Assembly: GCA_035649275.1 (NCBI GenBank) | Contig: DASRJW010000010.1 | Span: 1-64,000, forward strand | Length of the DNA stretch: 64,000 bases | Direction of reading: 5' to 3' | Origin: Candidatus Krumholzibacteriia bacterium | Lineage (GTDB): Bacteria > Krumholzibacteriota > Krumholzibacteriia > G020349025 | In this document: positions 44,230 to 52,284 of the stretch, in pieces | Numbering within the stretch: the stretch's first letter is position 1 | Layout: each line of letters begins with the position of its first letter | Notes under the pieces: model-generated | The model's database searches: none | What the model was told of the DNA's origin: nothing | What the model saw: only the letters and a program-made list of their open reading frames with translations | Position numbers and translations under genes: made by a program

Positions 44230-45984
44230 ATGAGCTCCCGCTCTTCGCCCGCAGCCGCCGGCTCGCTCTTCGGCGCCACCCGCGCGGCTCGTCGGCGCCG
44301 GTCGCTTTCTGCTTCAAGGTTGCTGGATCTTGCCACTCACCACTGGGTGTGCCTCGCTTTCATGCTCGGGACGCTGGCGTTGCCGACTCTCTGCGGCCGT
44401 GCCGCTGCGGCTCCGCCTGGAGAGGGCGCCGACGCCGACGCGCTCGTGCCCACGGCTCCGGTCAAGCTGAACGGCGAGGAGTTGTTCCGCGTTCGCGGCG
44501 TCGCGACCTTCCCGGCGGAAATGCGGGCCGATGCCATCGCGGGCCGCCTCCGCAACTTCGCCGGCAATGCCGCCCTCCCCGTCGATTCGCTCCGCGTCGT
44601 CGAGTTCGGCGACCACTTCCGCATCGTCGCTGGCGACATGATCCTGATGCGGGTCTACGACGAGGATGCGGTGGTCGAGGACGTCTCCCGTTCCAACCTG
44701 GCCCATGCCGTCCGCAACCGGATGGCGAGCGCCGTGCTCACCTATCGGCACGACCGAGAGCCCCGCGTCCTCTTGCGCAAGACCGCCTGGGTCGCTGTCG
44801 CCACCTTGCTCTTCATTCTCGGCTTGTTCGTCATTCGACGCGGGCTTCGGCACCTGGACGGCGTCATCGAACGCCGCTTTCGGACGCGGCTGCGGGGACT
44901 GCAAATCCAGACTTTCCAAGTCATCCACGCCGAGCAAGTCTGGGTCGTCCTGCTCGGGCTCCTGCGCCTGGTGCGGGTCGTGGCGCTCCTGGCACTCGTG
45001 GTGGGTTACGCGGAATTCGTCCTCGGCATCTACCCTTGGACCCGCGCCTTGGCGGCGCGCGGTGGCTCGCTGCTCGTCGATCCGCTGCGGATGATGGGAC
45101 GAGCCGTCCTCGATTCCATCCCCAATCTAGTTTTCATCGCCCTCATCATCGTGGTCACGCGCTACGTCCTCAAGGTGACCCGCCTCTTCTTCCACGGCAT
45201 CCAGCACCAGACTCTGACCTTCGCCGGATTCGATCCGGACTGGGCGATGCCCACCTACAAGATCGTCCGCCTCCTGGTGTTGGTTTTCACCGTGATCGTG
45301 GCCTATCCCTACATCCCCGGCTCGAATACCGCGGCGTTCAAGGGTCTGTCGGTGTTCCTCGGCATCATCCTTTCCCTCGGGTCGTCTTCGGTGATCTCCA
45401 ACATGATCGCCGGCTACACCATGACCTACCGCCGTGCCTTCAAGCCGGGGGATCGAGTGCGCATCGGCGAAGTGCTCGGGGAAGTGACCGAGATGCGGGT
45501 CATGGTCACGCACGTGCGTTCCACCAAGAACGAAGAAGTCGTCATCCCGAACTCGACGATCCTGCAGACCCACGTGATCAATTACAGCACTCTGGCCCGA
45601 CAGCAGGGGCTGATCTTGCACACCACGGTGGGCATCGGTTACGAAACGCCCTGGCGCCAGGTGGAAGCCATGCTGCTCTTGGCGGCGGAGCGCACGCCCG
45701 GACTGCTGCGAGAACCGCCGCCCTTCGTGCTGCAGAAAGGGCTGGGGGATTTCTGCGTCACCTACGAGATCAACGCCTACTGCGACCAGCCGCAGCTCAT
45801 GCTGAAGCTCTACACGGCGCTGCATCAGAACATCTTGGACGTCTTCAACGAGTACGGGGTCCAGATCATGACCCCGGCCTACGAGGGCGATCCGGAGCAG
45901 CCGAAGGTCGTGCCGCGGGAGCAATGGTTCGCGAAGCCGGCGCCGCCGCAAGGCCCGGAACCGGTGCTCCCCGGCCCTGCGTGA
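44230..45984 (+). CDS. MscS-family mechanosensitive channel
   Basis: A 584-residue protein: N-terminal signal/anchor, a periplasmic domain (about 60-190), transmembrane helices (about 195-220, 240-275, 305-330), then the MscS pore-and-beta domain with G-L-S-V-F-L-G-I-I-L-S-L-G-S-S-S-V-I-S-N (pore helix), F-K-P-G-D-R-V-R-I and V-V-I-P-N-S. The large periplasmic domain places it among the bigger MscS relatives (MscK/YbdG-like). It should release solutes on osmotic downshock. The ATG at 44194 is an alternative start. It lies 109 nt after the selenoprotein gene. Confidence 0.9.
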   Translation: MSSRSSPAAAGSLFGATRAARRRRSLSASRLLDLATHHWVCLAFMLGTLALPTLCGRAAAAPPGEGADADALVPTAPVKLNGEELFRVRGVATFPAEMRADAIAGRLRNFAGNAALPVDSLRVVEFGDHFRIVAGDMILMRVYDEDAVVEDVSRSNLAHAVRNRMASAVLTYRHDREPRVLLRKTAWVAVATLLFILGLFVIRRGLRHLDGVIERRFRTRLRGLQIQTFQVIHAEQVWVVLLGLLRLVRVVALLALVVGYAEFVLGIYPWTRALAARGGSLLVDPLRMMGRAVLDSIPNLVFIALIIVVTRYVLKVTRLFFHGIQHQTLTFAGFDPDWAMPTYKIVRLLVLVFTVIVAYPYIPGSNTAAFKGLSVFLGIILSLGSSSVISNMIAGYTMTYRRAFKPGDRVRIGEVLGEVTEMRVMVTHVRSTKNEEVVIPNSTILQTHVINYSTLARQQGLILHTTVGIGYETPWRQVEAMLLLAAERTPGLLREPPPFVLQKGLGDFCVTYEINAYCDQPQLMLKLYTALHQNILDVFNEYGVQIMTPAYEGDPEQPKVVPREQWFAKPAPPQGPEPVLPGPA

Positions 45985-46017
45985 TCCAGGCCCGTTGCGC
46001 CCCTCCCCTCCCTCCCC

Positions 46018-46046
46018 TTGACAGGTCCTGGTCACCATCGTATTTT
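46018..46046 (+). promoter_or_regulatory. sigma-70-type promoter of arsR-arsM operon
   Basis: A perfect -35 box TTGACA (46018-46023) and a -10 box TATTTT (46041-46046) are separated by 17 nt, just before arsR. The -10 is covered by a palindrome (46037-46052), so a bound regulator would block RNA polymerase. Confidence 0.75.
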
Positions 46047-46052
46047 TACGAT
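46037..46052. promoter_or_regulatory. probable ArsR operator (perfect palindrome)
   Basis: The inverted repeat ATCGTA-TTTT-TACGAT has perfect 6-bp arms around a 4-nt centre and overlaps the -10 box of arsR. ArsR/SmtB repressors bind such short AT-containing palindromes over their own promoters and release on metalloid binding. Identification as the operator is inference from position and symmetry. Confidence 0.65.
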
Positions 46053-46068
46053 TGACGATGGAGGGGTG

Positions 46069-46383
46069 ATGGCCCGAGCCAAACGGCAGAGCCCGAAGCC
46101 GGTGCGGACCTGGTCCAGCGACGAACTGGAGCTCGCGCGTCTGGCCCGCGCCATCGCCCACCCGCTGCGCCTGCGCATCCTCAGACTCTTGCGCCAGCGC
46201 GGCGAGTGCGTCTGCGGCGCCCTGGTCGACGAACTGCCCCGGGCCCAATCCACCATCTCCCAGCATCTCAAGGTGCTGAAGGAAGCCGGCCTGGTGCAGG
46301 GCGAAGTGGAACCGCCGCGCGTTTGCTATTGCCTCGACGACACCACCCTGCGCCGTTTGAAAACCTTGATCGGTGCTCTCTGA
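46069..46383 (+). CDS. arsR: ArsR-family transcriptional repressor
   Basis: A 104-residue winged-helix protein that should repress its own operon and respond to arsenite or a related metalloid. H-P-L-R-L-R-I-L and S-T-I-S-Q-H-L-K-V-L-K-E-A-G-L are the DNA-binding motif, and E-C-V-C-G-A-L (Cys47, Cys49) is the classic metal-sensing pair in the recognition-helix region. The frame opens at 46018 over the promoter itself; the ATG at 46069 gives the usual N-terminus. It is followed by arsM after 14 nt. Confidence 0.9.
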   Translation: MARAKRQSPKPVRTWSSDELELARLARAIAHPLRLRILRLLRQRGECVCGALVDELPRAQSTISQHLKVLKEAGLVQGEVEPPRVCYCLDDTTLRRLKTLIGAL

Positions 46384-46397
46384 GCAGGAGGAAGAAC

Positions 46398-47324
46398 ATG
46401 GACGAGAGGCGTAGGACCGAGGAGCGAAGGACAAAGAGAGCGACCCAACCCTGTTGCGAAGCCGCCGCTGCGAATTCGAAGGCGGCCGGCAGCGTGGTGC
46501 AGGCCGAACCCTGCTGTGACCAATCGGCTGTCGCCGCCACCCGTGAAGAGATTGCGGCCGACGCTTCGGCCGAGGACATCCGCAAACTGGTGCGGGCGAA
46601 GTATGGCGAGATCGCGCAGGCCTCTTCACCTAGCTGCTGCGGCACGAGTGTGGTGGAGAATCCCGAGGCTCTCGGCTACACGGCGGCGCAGGCGGAGGCC
46701 ATTCCCGCGGGCGCCAACCTGGGGCTCGGCTGCGGCAGTCCCCTGAAGTACGCCAACGTCCGCTCCGGCGAAACCGTCCTCGACCTGGGCTCTGGCGCCG
46801 GGATCGACGCCTTCCTCGCCGCCCGCGAGATAGGAGCCAACGGCCACGTCATCGGCGTGGACATGACCGCGGCAATGATCGAGCGCGCTCGCTCCAATGC
46901 CCGCGCCGTGGGTACCGCCAACGTGGAGTTCCGCCTCGGCGAGATCGAACACCTGCCGGTGGCCGATGCGAGCGTGGATCTCGTCATCTCCAACTGCGTC
47001 ATCAACCTGTCGCCGGACAAGCCGCAGGTGTTTCGCGAGGCCCTGCGCGTCCTCCGCCCGGGCGGTCGGCTCCTGGTGAGCGACCTCGTGCTCCTACGCC
47101 CGTTGCCCGAAGACGCCAAGCGTTCGGTGGAGGCCTACGTGGGTTGCGTCGCCGGCGCGTCGCTGCGCGACGACTACGTACGGCTCGTACGCGAAGCAGG
47201 CTTCACCGGTGTGGAGATCGTGGAGGAAAGCCGCTACGCCGGTTGCGACACCGGGATGCCGGCGGAACTCCAGGACTTCACGAACGCCGTGGTCTCCTTG
47301 AAGCTCCGGGCCTGGAAGCGCTGA
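46398..47324 (+). CDS. arsM: arsenite S-adenosylmethionine methyltransferase
   Basis: A 308-residue enzyme that methylates trivalent arsenic with SAM, giving volatile or less toxic methylarsenicals. The SAM loop V-L-D-L-G-S-G-A-G-I-D is at residues 127-137. Conserved cysteines C112 (L-G-C-G-S-P), C200 (S-N-C-V-I-N-L) and C250 (V-G-C-V-A-G-A) match the arsenite ligands of ArsM. The N-terminus adds three Cys-Cys pairs (residues 19-20, 39-40, 80-81), which could gather arsenite. GGAGG lies before the ATG at 46398. It is preceded by arsR and followed by the Sec-containing disulfide oxidoreductase. Confidence 0.92.
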   Translation: MDERRRTEERRTKRATQPCCEAAAANSKAAGSVVQAEPCCDQSAVAATREEIAADASAEDIRKLVRAKYGEIAQASSPSCCGTSVVENPEALGYTAAQAEAIPAGANLGLGCGSPLKYANVRSGETVLDLGSGAGIDAFLAAREIGANGHVIGVDMTAAMIERARSNARAVGTANVEFRLGEIEHLPVADASVDLVISNCVINLSPDKPQVFREALRVLRPGGRLLVSDLVLLRPLPEDAKRSVEAYVGCVAGASLRDDYVRLVREAGFTGVEIVEESRYAGCDTGMPAELQDFTNAVVSLKLRAWKR

Positions 47325-47447
47325 GCCAGCGTTCATGCAAACAGCGGCGTTGCTTGGGACCGGGGCACACTCGGTGAACGTTCGTCCGTCCACCCACTTG
47401 ACCGGGTGGAAAGAGCGACGCATCATCGCGATGGAGGTGCTGGTGCC

Positions 47448-48098
47448 ATGTTGCTGCAAGAGCGGGATCGGCAGGCGGTCCGCCAGAGGTTCGAGGCGCT
47501 CGACAAGCCGATCCGTCTGATCAATTTCACCCAAGAGCTCGAGTGCGAGTTCTGCCGCGAGACACGCACGCTTCTCGAAGAGGTGGCCACCCTCTCGGAC
47601 AAAACCTCCCTCGAGATCTACAACTTCCAGACCGACCGGGAGAAACGCGATGCCTTCGGCATCGACAAGATCCCGGCGACGGTCGTCATGGGCGAGCACG
47701 ACCATGGGATCCGTTTCTACGGCATCCCCTCGGGCTACGAGTTCGCCTCGCTCCTCGATACGATGCTCCTCGTCTCCCGTGCCGACAGCGGTCTCGCCCC
47801 GGAGACGCGCAAGCGTCTGGCCCAGTTGCAGAAGCCTCTGCACCTGGAGGTCTTCGTCACCCCTACCTGACCCCATTGTCCGCGGGCCGTGCTGCTCGCG
47901 AACGCTTTCGCGATGGAGAGCGACCTGGTGCGCGCCGACGCCATCGAGGCCACGGAGTTCCCCCATCTGACGCAGCGCCATCGCGTCATGGGTGTGCCGA
48001 AGACGGTGGTGAACGGCACCGGCGGCGTCGAAGGTGCCATGCCGGAGGCCTACTTCCTCGAAGCCGTGCTTTCCGCGGCTTCGGCCCAGATGTCCTGA
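47448..48098 (+). CDS. selenocysteine-containing PDO-type disulfide oxidoreductase (in-frame TGA at 47868)
   Basis: One frame of 216 residues interrupted by one TGA (47868-47870, residue 141). It encodes two thioredoxin folds: domain 1 with C33-E-F-C36, domain 2 with V-F-V-T-P-T-U-P-H-C, a U141-x-x-C144 where relatives have C-P-x-C. After the TGA the frame continues (P-H-C-P-R-A-V) through V-P-K-T-V-V-N-G to the stop at 48098, with cis-Pro near residue 190. This matches the glutaredoxin-like PDO family. It follows arsM by 123 nt and may reduce arsenic, methylarsenic or disulfides. A SECIS-like hairpin sits at 47881-47900. GGAGGT precedes the ATG. Confidence 0.88.
47881..47900 (+). promoter_or_regulatory. 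bacterial SECIS element of PDO gene
   Basis: A hairpin with a 7-bp stem CGCGGGC/GCUCGCG (one G-U pair) and loop CGUGCU begins 10 nt after the UGA, the same spacing as in the redoxin gene. The loop has GU at positions 2-3, as does the loop AGUUC of the other element. Confidence 0.75.
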
Positions 48099-48169
48099 GA
48101 CCGGTCCGTCACGGCGCACGCGGTGGCGCGGTGGCGGCTCGACCCAGCTCCCTCTCACGGGGCACGCTC

Positions 48170-48817
48170 ATGAAGGTCGTCTCCATCCAGGTAGGGCGCC
48201 CGCGCGAGGTCGAGTGGCGGGGCAAGCGCGTGCGCACCTCGATCTTCAAGGATCCGGTTGCGGGCTCCGTTCAAGTGCACGAGCTCAACCTGGCCGGCGA
48301 CGAGCAGGCCGACCTTTCGGTGCACGGCGGAGCTGACAAGGCGGTCTATGCCTATCCTGCCGAGCATTACGCCTACTGGCGCGAGCAACTTCCCGGCGTA
48401 GAGTTGCCGTGGGGCGCGTTCGGTGAGAATCTCACCACCGAGGGGCTCCGTGAGGACGCTCTCTGCATCGGTGACCACCTGAGCATTGGCTCGGCAGAGT
48501 TCCTCGTCACCCAGCCCAGGCTTCCATGTTTCAAGCTCGGCGTCCGTTTCCAGCGACCCGACATGGTCCAGCTTTTCCAGCGCAGCGGCCGCAACGGTTT
48601 CTACCTGTCGGTGCTTCGAGAAGGCGCGATCTCGGCGGGAGAGCCGATCCGGGTGACGGCGGTGGGAGACCCGCGGGTCACGGTCGGGGAGATCGCCCGG
48701 CTCTACACCGACGACGAAGACGAGCAGGAGCTCTTGCGCCGCGCCAGCGGCCTCGCCGCCCTGCCGGAAGATTGGCGGGAGTATTTCCGCCATCGCCTCT
48801 GGAAACCCGACGCCTAA
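48170..48817 (+). CDS. MOSC domain protein (YiiM-like)
   Basis: A 215-residue protein of the MOSC (molybdenum cofactor sulfurase C-terminal) superfamily, YiiM branch: V-H-G-G-A-D-K-A-V-Y-A-Y-P near the N-terminus, G-A-F-G-E-N-L-T-T-E-G, and the conserved Cys in Q-P-R-L-P-C-F-K-L (about residue 124). YiiM-type proteins act on the molybdenum cofactor-dependent reduction of N-hydroxylated compounds. It lies 71 nt after the selenoprotein gene and may or may not belong to the ars transcript. Confidence 0.9.
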   Translation: MKVVSIQVGRPREVEWRGKRVRTSIFKDPVAGSVQVHELNLAGDEQADLSVHGGADKAVYAYPAEHYAYWREQLPGVELPWGAFGENLTTEGLREDALCIGDHLSIGSAEFLVTQPRLPCFKLGVRFQRPDMVQLFQRSGRNGFYLSVLREGAISAGEPIRVTAVGDPRVTVGEIARLYTDDEDEQELLRRASGLAALPEDWREYFRHRLWKPDA

Positions 48818-48886
48818 CCCAGGAAGGGTGGACAGCGTCCGCGCGCTCGATGACGGCGCCGGAGCCCCTCTCTTGGACCCTGCAAC

Positions 48887-49987
48887 TCAAGCGGGTGCGC
48901 CGCGATCGCGCAGGTACGCCGCGATCTCGGCCCGTCCGCCGTAGAGCGCCCAACCGAGCGGCGTGCCGTGGTAGATCGTGTCCTCGATGTCCAAGCGCGC
49001 GCCACGGTCGACGAGCAGCCGCACCACATCGGCGTGGTTGGACCACACCGCCTGATGGAGCGGCGTCGAATGCCCATGGAACCCGTCCGGATTGTAGCGG
49101 TTCGGATCCTCACCCGCATCGAGGAGCAAGCGCACGACGTCGGCGTGGCCGTGCTGGGCGGCCAACGCGAGGGCTGCATGTTTGCTCTCCCCATCCGCCA
49201 TGGGGAGCAGCCGTGCCGCGTCGTCGAGCCGGCCGAGTCCGGCCACGGCGGCGATGTGACCCAACGGGGCGCCGCGTCGGGCGAGCGCCTCGGCAGTGGG
49301 CAGGTAGCCGAAGGCCAGCGCGGTCATGAGCGCCGATTGCCATTTCGAGCCCGGCCCGTCGAGCGCGGCCCCATGGTCGAGCAGGGTCTCCGCGAGCGCG
49401 GCTTGCAAACCGGCTCGGGCCGGGTGGCAACTCGACACCAGCATGCTCATGGTGGTGCACTTCGCATCGTACAGATCCGCCAGCGCATCGACCTCGGCGC
49501 CAGCGTCCAGCAACAACTTCGTGACCTCCACCGCATTCGCCGGCGTCTTCTGTCGCGCTCCCTCGACGCCGTTGGCGCCGACATAGTGCAGCAGTGTCGC
49601 ATGGTGTCGACGCGCCGAACGCGCCTGCACGAGCTCCGGGTTCGCGCGCAACATCGACCGCAGCGCGGTGACGTCGCCCGAGACGACCGCCTCCACCGCG
49701 GTTTCGAAGCGGCGGACGGGGCCATCGCGCGCCACCGCCTCGGTGAACGCCACGAGATCGGCCCAATGTTCGAAGCCGACTTCGTGCGCCACGACCACCT
49801 GCGCGTCGGCGAGATCGAGCCTTGCCGCCTTGACGTCGGTCACGGACCGACCGCGGAAACGAGGGTGCTCCCACTTGAAGCGCCATGCCGTCGCTTCGTC
49901 GTCCGCCCTCAGGGCGTCGAACAAGGCTGCGGCTTGCTCCTGGTAGGCGGCGAAGGGGGCGTGGTATGGAAGTTCGGTCCTGGCCAT
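48887..49987 (-). CDS. ankyrin-repeat protein
   Basis: A 366-residue cytoplasmic protein with an N-terminal unique region (1-130) followed by about six ankyrin repeats: L-L-D-A-G-A-E-V-D-A, L-L-D-H-G-A-A-L-D, A-L-A-A-Q-H-G-H-A-D-V-V-R-L-L-L-D-A-G, and T-P-L-H-Q-A-V-W-S-N-H-A-D-V-V-R-L-L-V-D-R-G-A. Ankyrin repeats bind proteins; no target is indicated. The ATG at 49987 has GGAGGAG upstream. It is convergent with the MOSC gene and is not linked to the neighbours. Confidence 0.85.
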   Translation of the reverse strand: MARTELPYHAPFAAYQEQAAALFDALRADDEATAWRFKWEHPRFRGRSVTDVKAARLDLADAQVVVAHEVGFEHWADLVAFTEAVARDGPVRRFETAVEAVVSGDVTALRSMLRANPELVQARSARRHHATLLHYVGANGVEGARQKTPANAVEVTKLLLDAGAEVDALADLYDAKCTTMSMLVSSCHPARAGLQAALAETLLDHGAALDGPGSKWQSALMTALAFGYLPTAEALARRGAPLGHIAAVAGLGRLDDAARLLPMADGESKHAALALAAQHGHADVVRLLLDAGEDPNRYNPDGFHGHSTPLHQAVWSNHADVVRLLVDRGARLDIEDTIYHGTPLGWALYGGRAEIAAYLRDRGAPA

Positions 49988-50090
49988 GGGGACTCCTCCT
50001 GGCCACCATTCTCTCACGGCAGGGCACAGCGGCTTCCATCCCCCGACGAGGACCGGGACGTCGTCGCCGCCGGGCGGCGCTCGTTCTGCT

Positions 50091-50783
50091 TCAGCTCCCG
50101 AGCAAGCCGACGAATTCCTGGGCCAGGTTCGGTGCCGCCGTGTCGTGCTTGAAGTAGACGAACACCTCTTCCCAGGGCTGGGCGCGGATGCGCTCGACCC
50201 AGGCTAGCAACTCCTGGGCGCCGTACAGTCCGCGCCGCAAACGGAAGTAGCCGAATTTCGCCGTGGGCACCACCTGCGCCTCCAGGTCTTCCTCCTCCAT
50301 GGCGCAGAGGGCCACACCGCTGTCGCGCAGCGCCGCATAGACGGCATCGTCGAACCACGAGGGCTCGCGGAACTCCATGGCGCAGCGCACGTGCGGCGCC
50401 AGCTGGGCGAGGAAATCCTGCAGCAAGGGAAGATCGCAGTGCAGGTTGGGCGGCAGCTGGAAGAGCACGGCGCCGAGCCGTCCGGCCAGGGCCGCCAGAT
50501 TGCCGAAGAGGAAATCCAGCTCGCTGCCCACGTCGCGCAGGCGCCGGAAATGTGTCACCCGCCGCGTCGCCTTGACGGCGAAGAGGAACTCCGGCGGCAC
50601 CTCGTCGCACCAGCCTTGGAGCAACTTCTTCGACGGCATGCGATAAAAGGTGTTGTTGACCTCCACCGTCCCAAGGCGCTCGCCGTAGAAACGCAGCATG
50701 GCCGAGCCCGGCAAGTCCGGCGGGTAGAAGAGCGGCTTCCACTCCTTGTAGGCGTAGCCGCTCGTGCCGGTGTGAATGCGCAT
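50091..50783 (-). CDS. DUF72 family protein
   Basis: A 230-residue TIM-barrel-like protein of the DUF72 (YecE) family: H-T-G-T-S-G-Y-A-Y at the N-terminus, V-E-V-N-N-T-F-Y, F-A-V-K-A-T-R-R-V-T-H, G-A-V-L-F-Q-L-P-P and M-E-F-R-E-P-S-W-F. The function of the family is not settled. It starts 3 nt after the stop of the upstream gene at 50787, so both are in one operon. Confidence 0.9.
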   Translation of the reverse strand: MRIHTGTSGYAYKEWKPLFYPPDLPGSAMLRFYGERLGTVEVNNTFYRMPSKKLLQGWCDEVPPEFLFAVKATRRVTHFRRLRDVGSELDFLFGNLAALAGRLGAVLFQLPPNLHCDLPLLQDFLAQLAPHVRCAMEFREPSWFDDAVYAALRDSGVALCAMEEEDLEAQVVPTAKFGYFRLRRGLYGAQELLAWVERIRAQPWEEVFVYFKHDTAAPNLAQEFVGLLGS

Positions 50784-50786
50784 GGG

Positions 50787-51863
50787 TCAGGCCGCCGCCT
50801 CGGAGAGGTGGTCGATGCCGATCTCCCGCAAGCGCCGGTGCATCGCCAGGAGTTCCTCGTGCGACGCCAGCACCGGATGTTCGGGGATCGTCCCCGGCTG
50901 CACCAACCGCTGCGGGAAGTCGTGGCCGTGCACGAAAGGCCAGGGCTTCTGCCCGATGCTGGCGAAAAAGCCGTTCATCACCCGGAGGATCTCGTTCCTG
51001 CAGGCGAGGATGAACTTGACGATGCCGACGGCGTGCGGCTCCGCCCAGGCGGCCAGCACATAGAACCGATCCCGCTCCCAGGCGGTGACGCAGGGAGCAT
51101 AGAAGATCTCGAAGATCTGCTGCATCTTGTCGCTCACCTCGACGACCCAGTCGAGCTGGCTACGCACCGCGTCGCTGAGGGAGCACTTGCGGATGCCCTG
51201 CTGCGGCAGGGCCGTACCGTCGTCGGCAAGGATCATGCCCGTGGCGAGGGCGAAGCGCAGGCGCTCCTGCGCCAGCCGGAAGGCCTTGGTCTCCATGTAG
51301 CTCGGCGGCCCCTTCCAGGCCTGGCGATCGAACATCGGATAGAGCGCCTCCACGGCGAGGGCGTCGTCCTCGGTGAGCGCCCAGTGGACGCGCAACAAGC
51401 GGTACGGCGAGCGGGACACGGTGAGGCGCATGCCGTCCGCCTCCGTCTCCTCTTTCGCGAGCGTTTGGCGCAGCTCGTGCACGCGGGTCTGCACGTCTTG
51501 CACCAACGCCTGTTCGAGAAGATCGCGCAAGCGGGCGGCGTGCGCCTTCTCGAGCTGGAGACCGTCGAGTGGGGCGCCGAGAATCTTCTGTGCCAGGATC
51601 TTGAGCGGACGGCCGCGGCGCCGGCCGTCCTCGAGCTTCTCGGCGACCTGGCGCAGGATCTGCACGTCGTCGGACTGCAGCTTGCGGAGGGAGTCGGGCA
51701 GGGTCTGCAGGAAGGCCTCGATCTCCTCCAAGAGAGCTTTTTCTTCTGGATACAGCTTCGCCGCCAGCTGCAGCGGCGTCACCGCATCGTGTTCCTTCAG
51801 TAGTTCCTGCAAGAGCGCGAAGGTCGCGCGTGATCTCTGGTTGAATGAACGACCTGGCCGCAT
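50787..51863 (-). CDS. uncharacterised helical protein, operonic with DUF72
   Basis: A 358-residue cytoplasmic protein, mostly helical, with no signal and no family I recognise. Its N-terminal half is rich in Leu, Glu, Gln and Lys (for example L-L-E-E-I-E-A-F-L-Q-T-L), perhaps coiled coil. The C-terminal half has conserved-looking aromatic segments (S-Y-M-E-T-K-A-F-R-L-A-Q-E-R-L-R-F-A-L, F-V-H-G-H-D-F-P-Q-R-L-V). It sits 3 nt upstream of the DUF72 gene, suggesting a shared role. Divergent from the ubiquitin-like cluster. Confidence 0.72.
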   Translation of the reverse strand: MRPGRSFNQRSRATFALLQELLKEHDAVTPLQLAAKLYPEEKALLEEIEAFLQTLPDSLRKLQSDDVQILRQVAEKLEDGRRRGRPLKILAQKILGAPLDGLQLEKAHAARLRDLLEQALVQDVQTRVHELRQTLAKEETEADGMRLTVSRSPYRLLRVHWALTEDDALAVEALYPMFDRQAWKGPPSYMETKAFRLAQERLRFALATGMILADDGTALPQQGIRKCSLSDAVRSQLDWVVEVSDKMQQIFEIFYAPCVTAWERDRFYVLAAWAEPHAVGIVKFILACRNEILRVMNGFFASIGQKPWPFVHGHDFPQRLVQPGTIPEHPVLASHEELLAMHRRLREIGIDHLSEAAA

Positions 51864-52284
51864 GACGTGCCCCCTCGTCGCAGCTGAGGATGCAGCAAGA
51901 GCTCTTCACGTTTGCGCGGGCCTCGCTCTCTGTTCCTACCAGAAGCCTCGACTCCGATCAAGAGCACGGGGAAGTCCTGGTCTTCATGTGCATTGACTGC
52001 AATCGACCAGCGCCGTTCCACAATCGATCGCACGGTGCGCTGGTGTCTTTCCGACCGTATCACCCTCACACGTCCCTTTTTCGGGACAGCGAGGTCGGTT
52101 TTTCGCGACAGTGGCTTCAGTGCATGGGGCCTCTCCTGATTCCCCGGTCCCGATTCTGAGTTCTCTTGAGAGCGAATCTGAGAACCCACACGACCATCGC
52201 TGACACCTGCATGATACGCACCATGATCGAGAGCGTCGCACCGGCGCACGCAGCACTCACCGGCAACACGATCGAGGAGGCACG
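51864..52284. other. intergenic region with strong hairpins upstream of Ubl gene
   Basis: No coding gene is seen in this 421-bp divergent spacer. It has three inverted-repeat sites on the plus strand: ACCAGCGC/GCGCTGGT (52006-52013 with 52037-52044), CCGACC/GGTCGG enclosing GTCCC/GGGAC (52051-52056 with 52093-52098, and 52072-52076 with 52083-52087) followed by five T, and GTTCTC/GAGAAC (about 52160-52187). The density suggests a structured leader, an attenuator or a small RNA before the Ubl gene. Confidence 0.45.
52051..52103 (+). terminator. terminator-like nested hairpin with T-run, upstream of Ubl gene
   Basis: An outer stem CCGACC (52051-52056) with GGTCGG (52093-52098) encloses an inner stem GTCCC/GGGAC (52072-52076/52083-52087) and is followed by TTTTT (52099-52103). 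It could terminate a transcript coming from upstream, or act as an attenuator of the downstream genes. Confidence 0.45.

Noticed and set aside
47448-48098. Two separate genes or a frameshifted thioredoxin
   Set aside because: Both halves are in the same frame, the break is one TGA replacing the first Cys of C-P-x-C, and the hairpin spacing equals that in the other selenoprotein gene.
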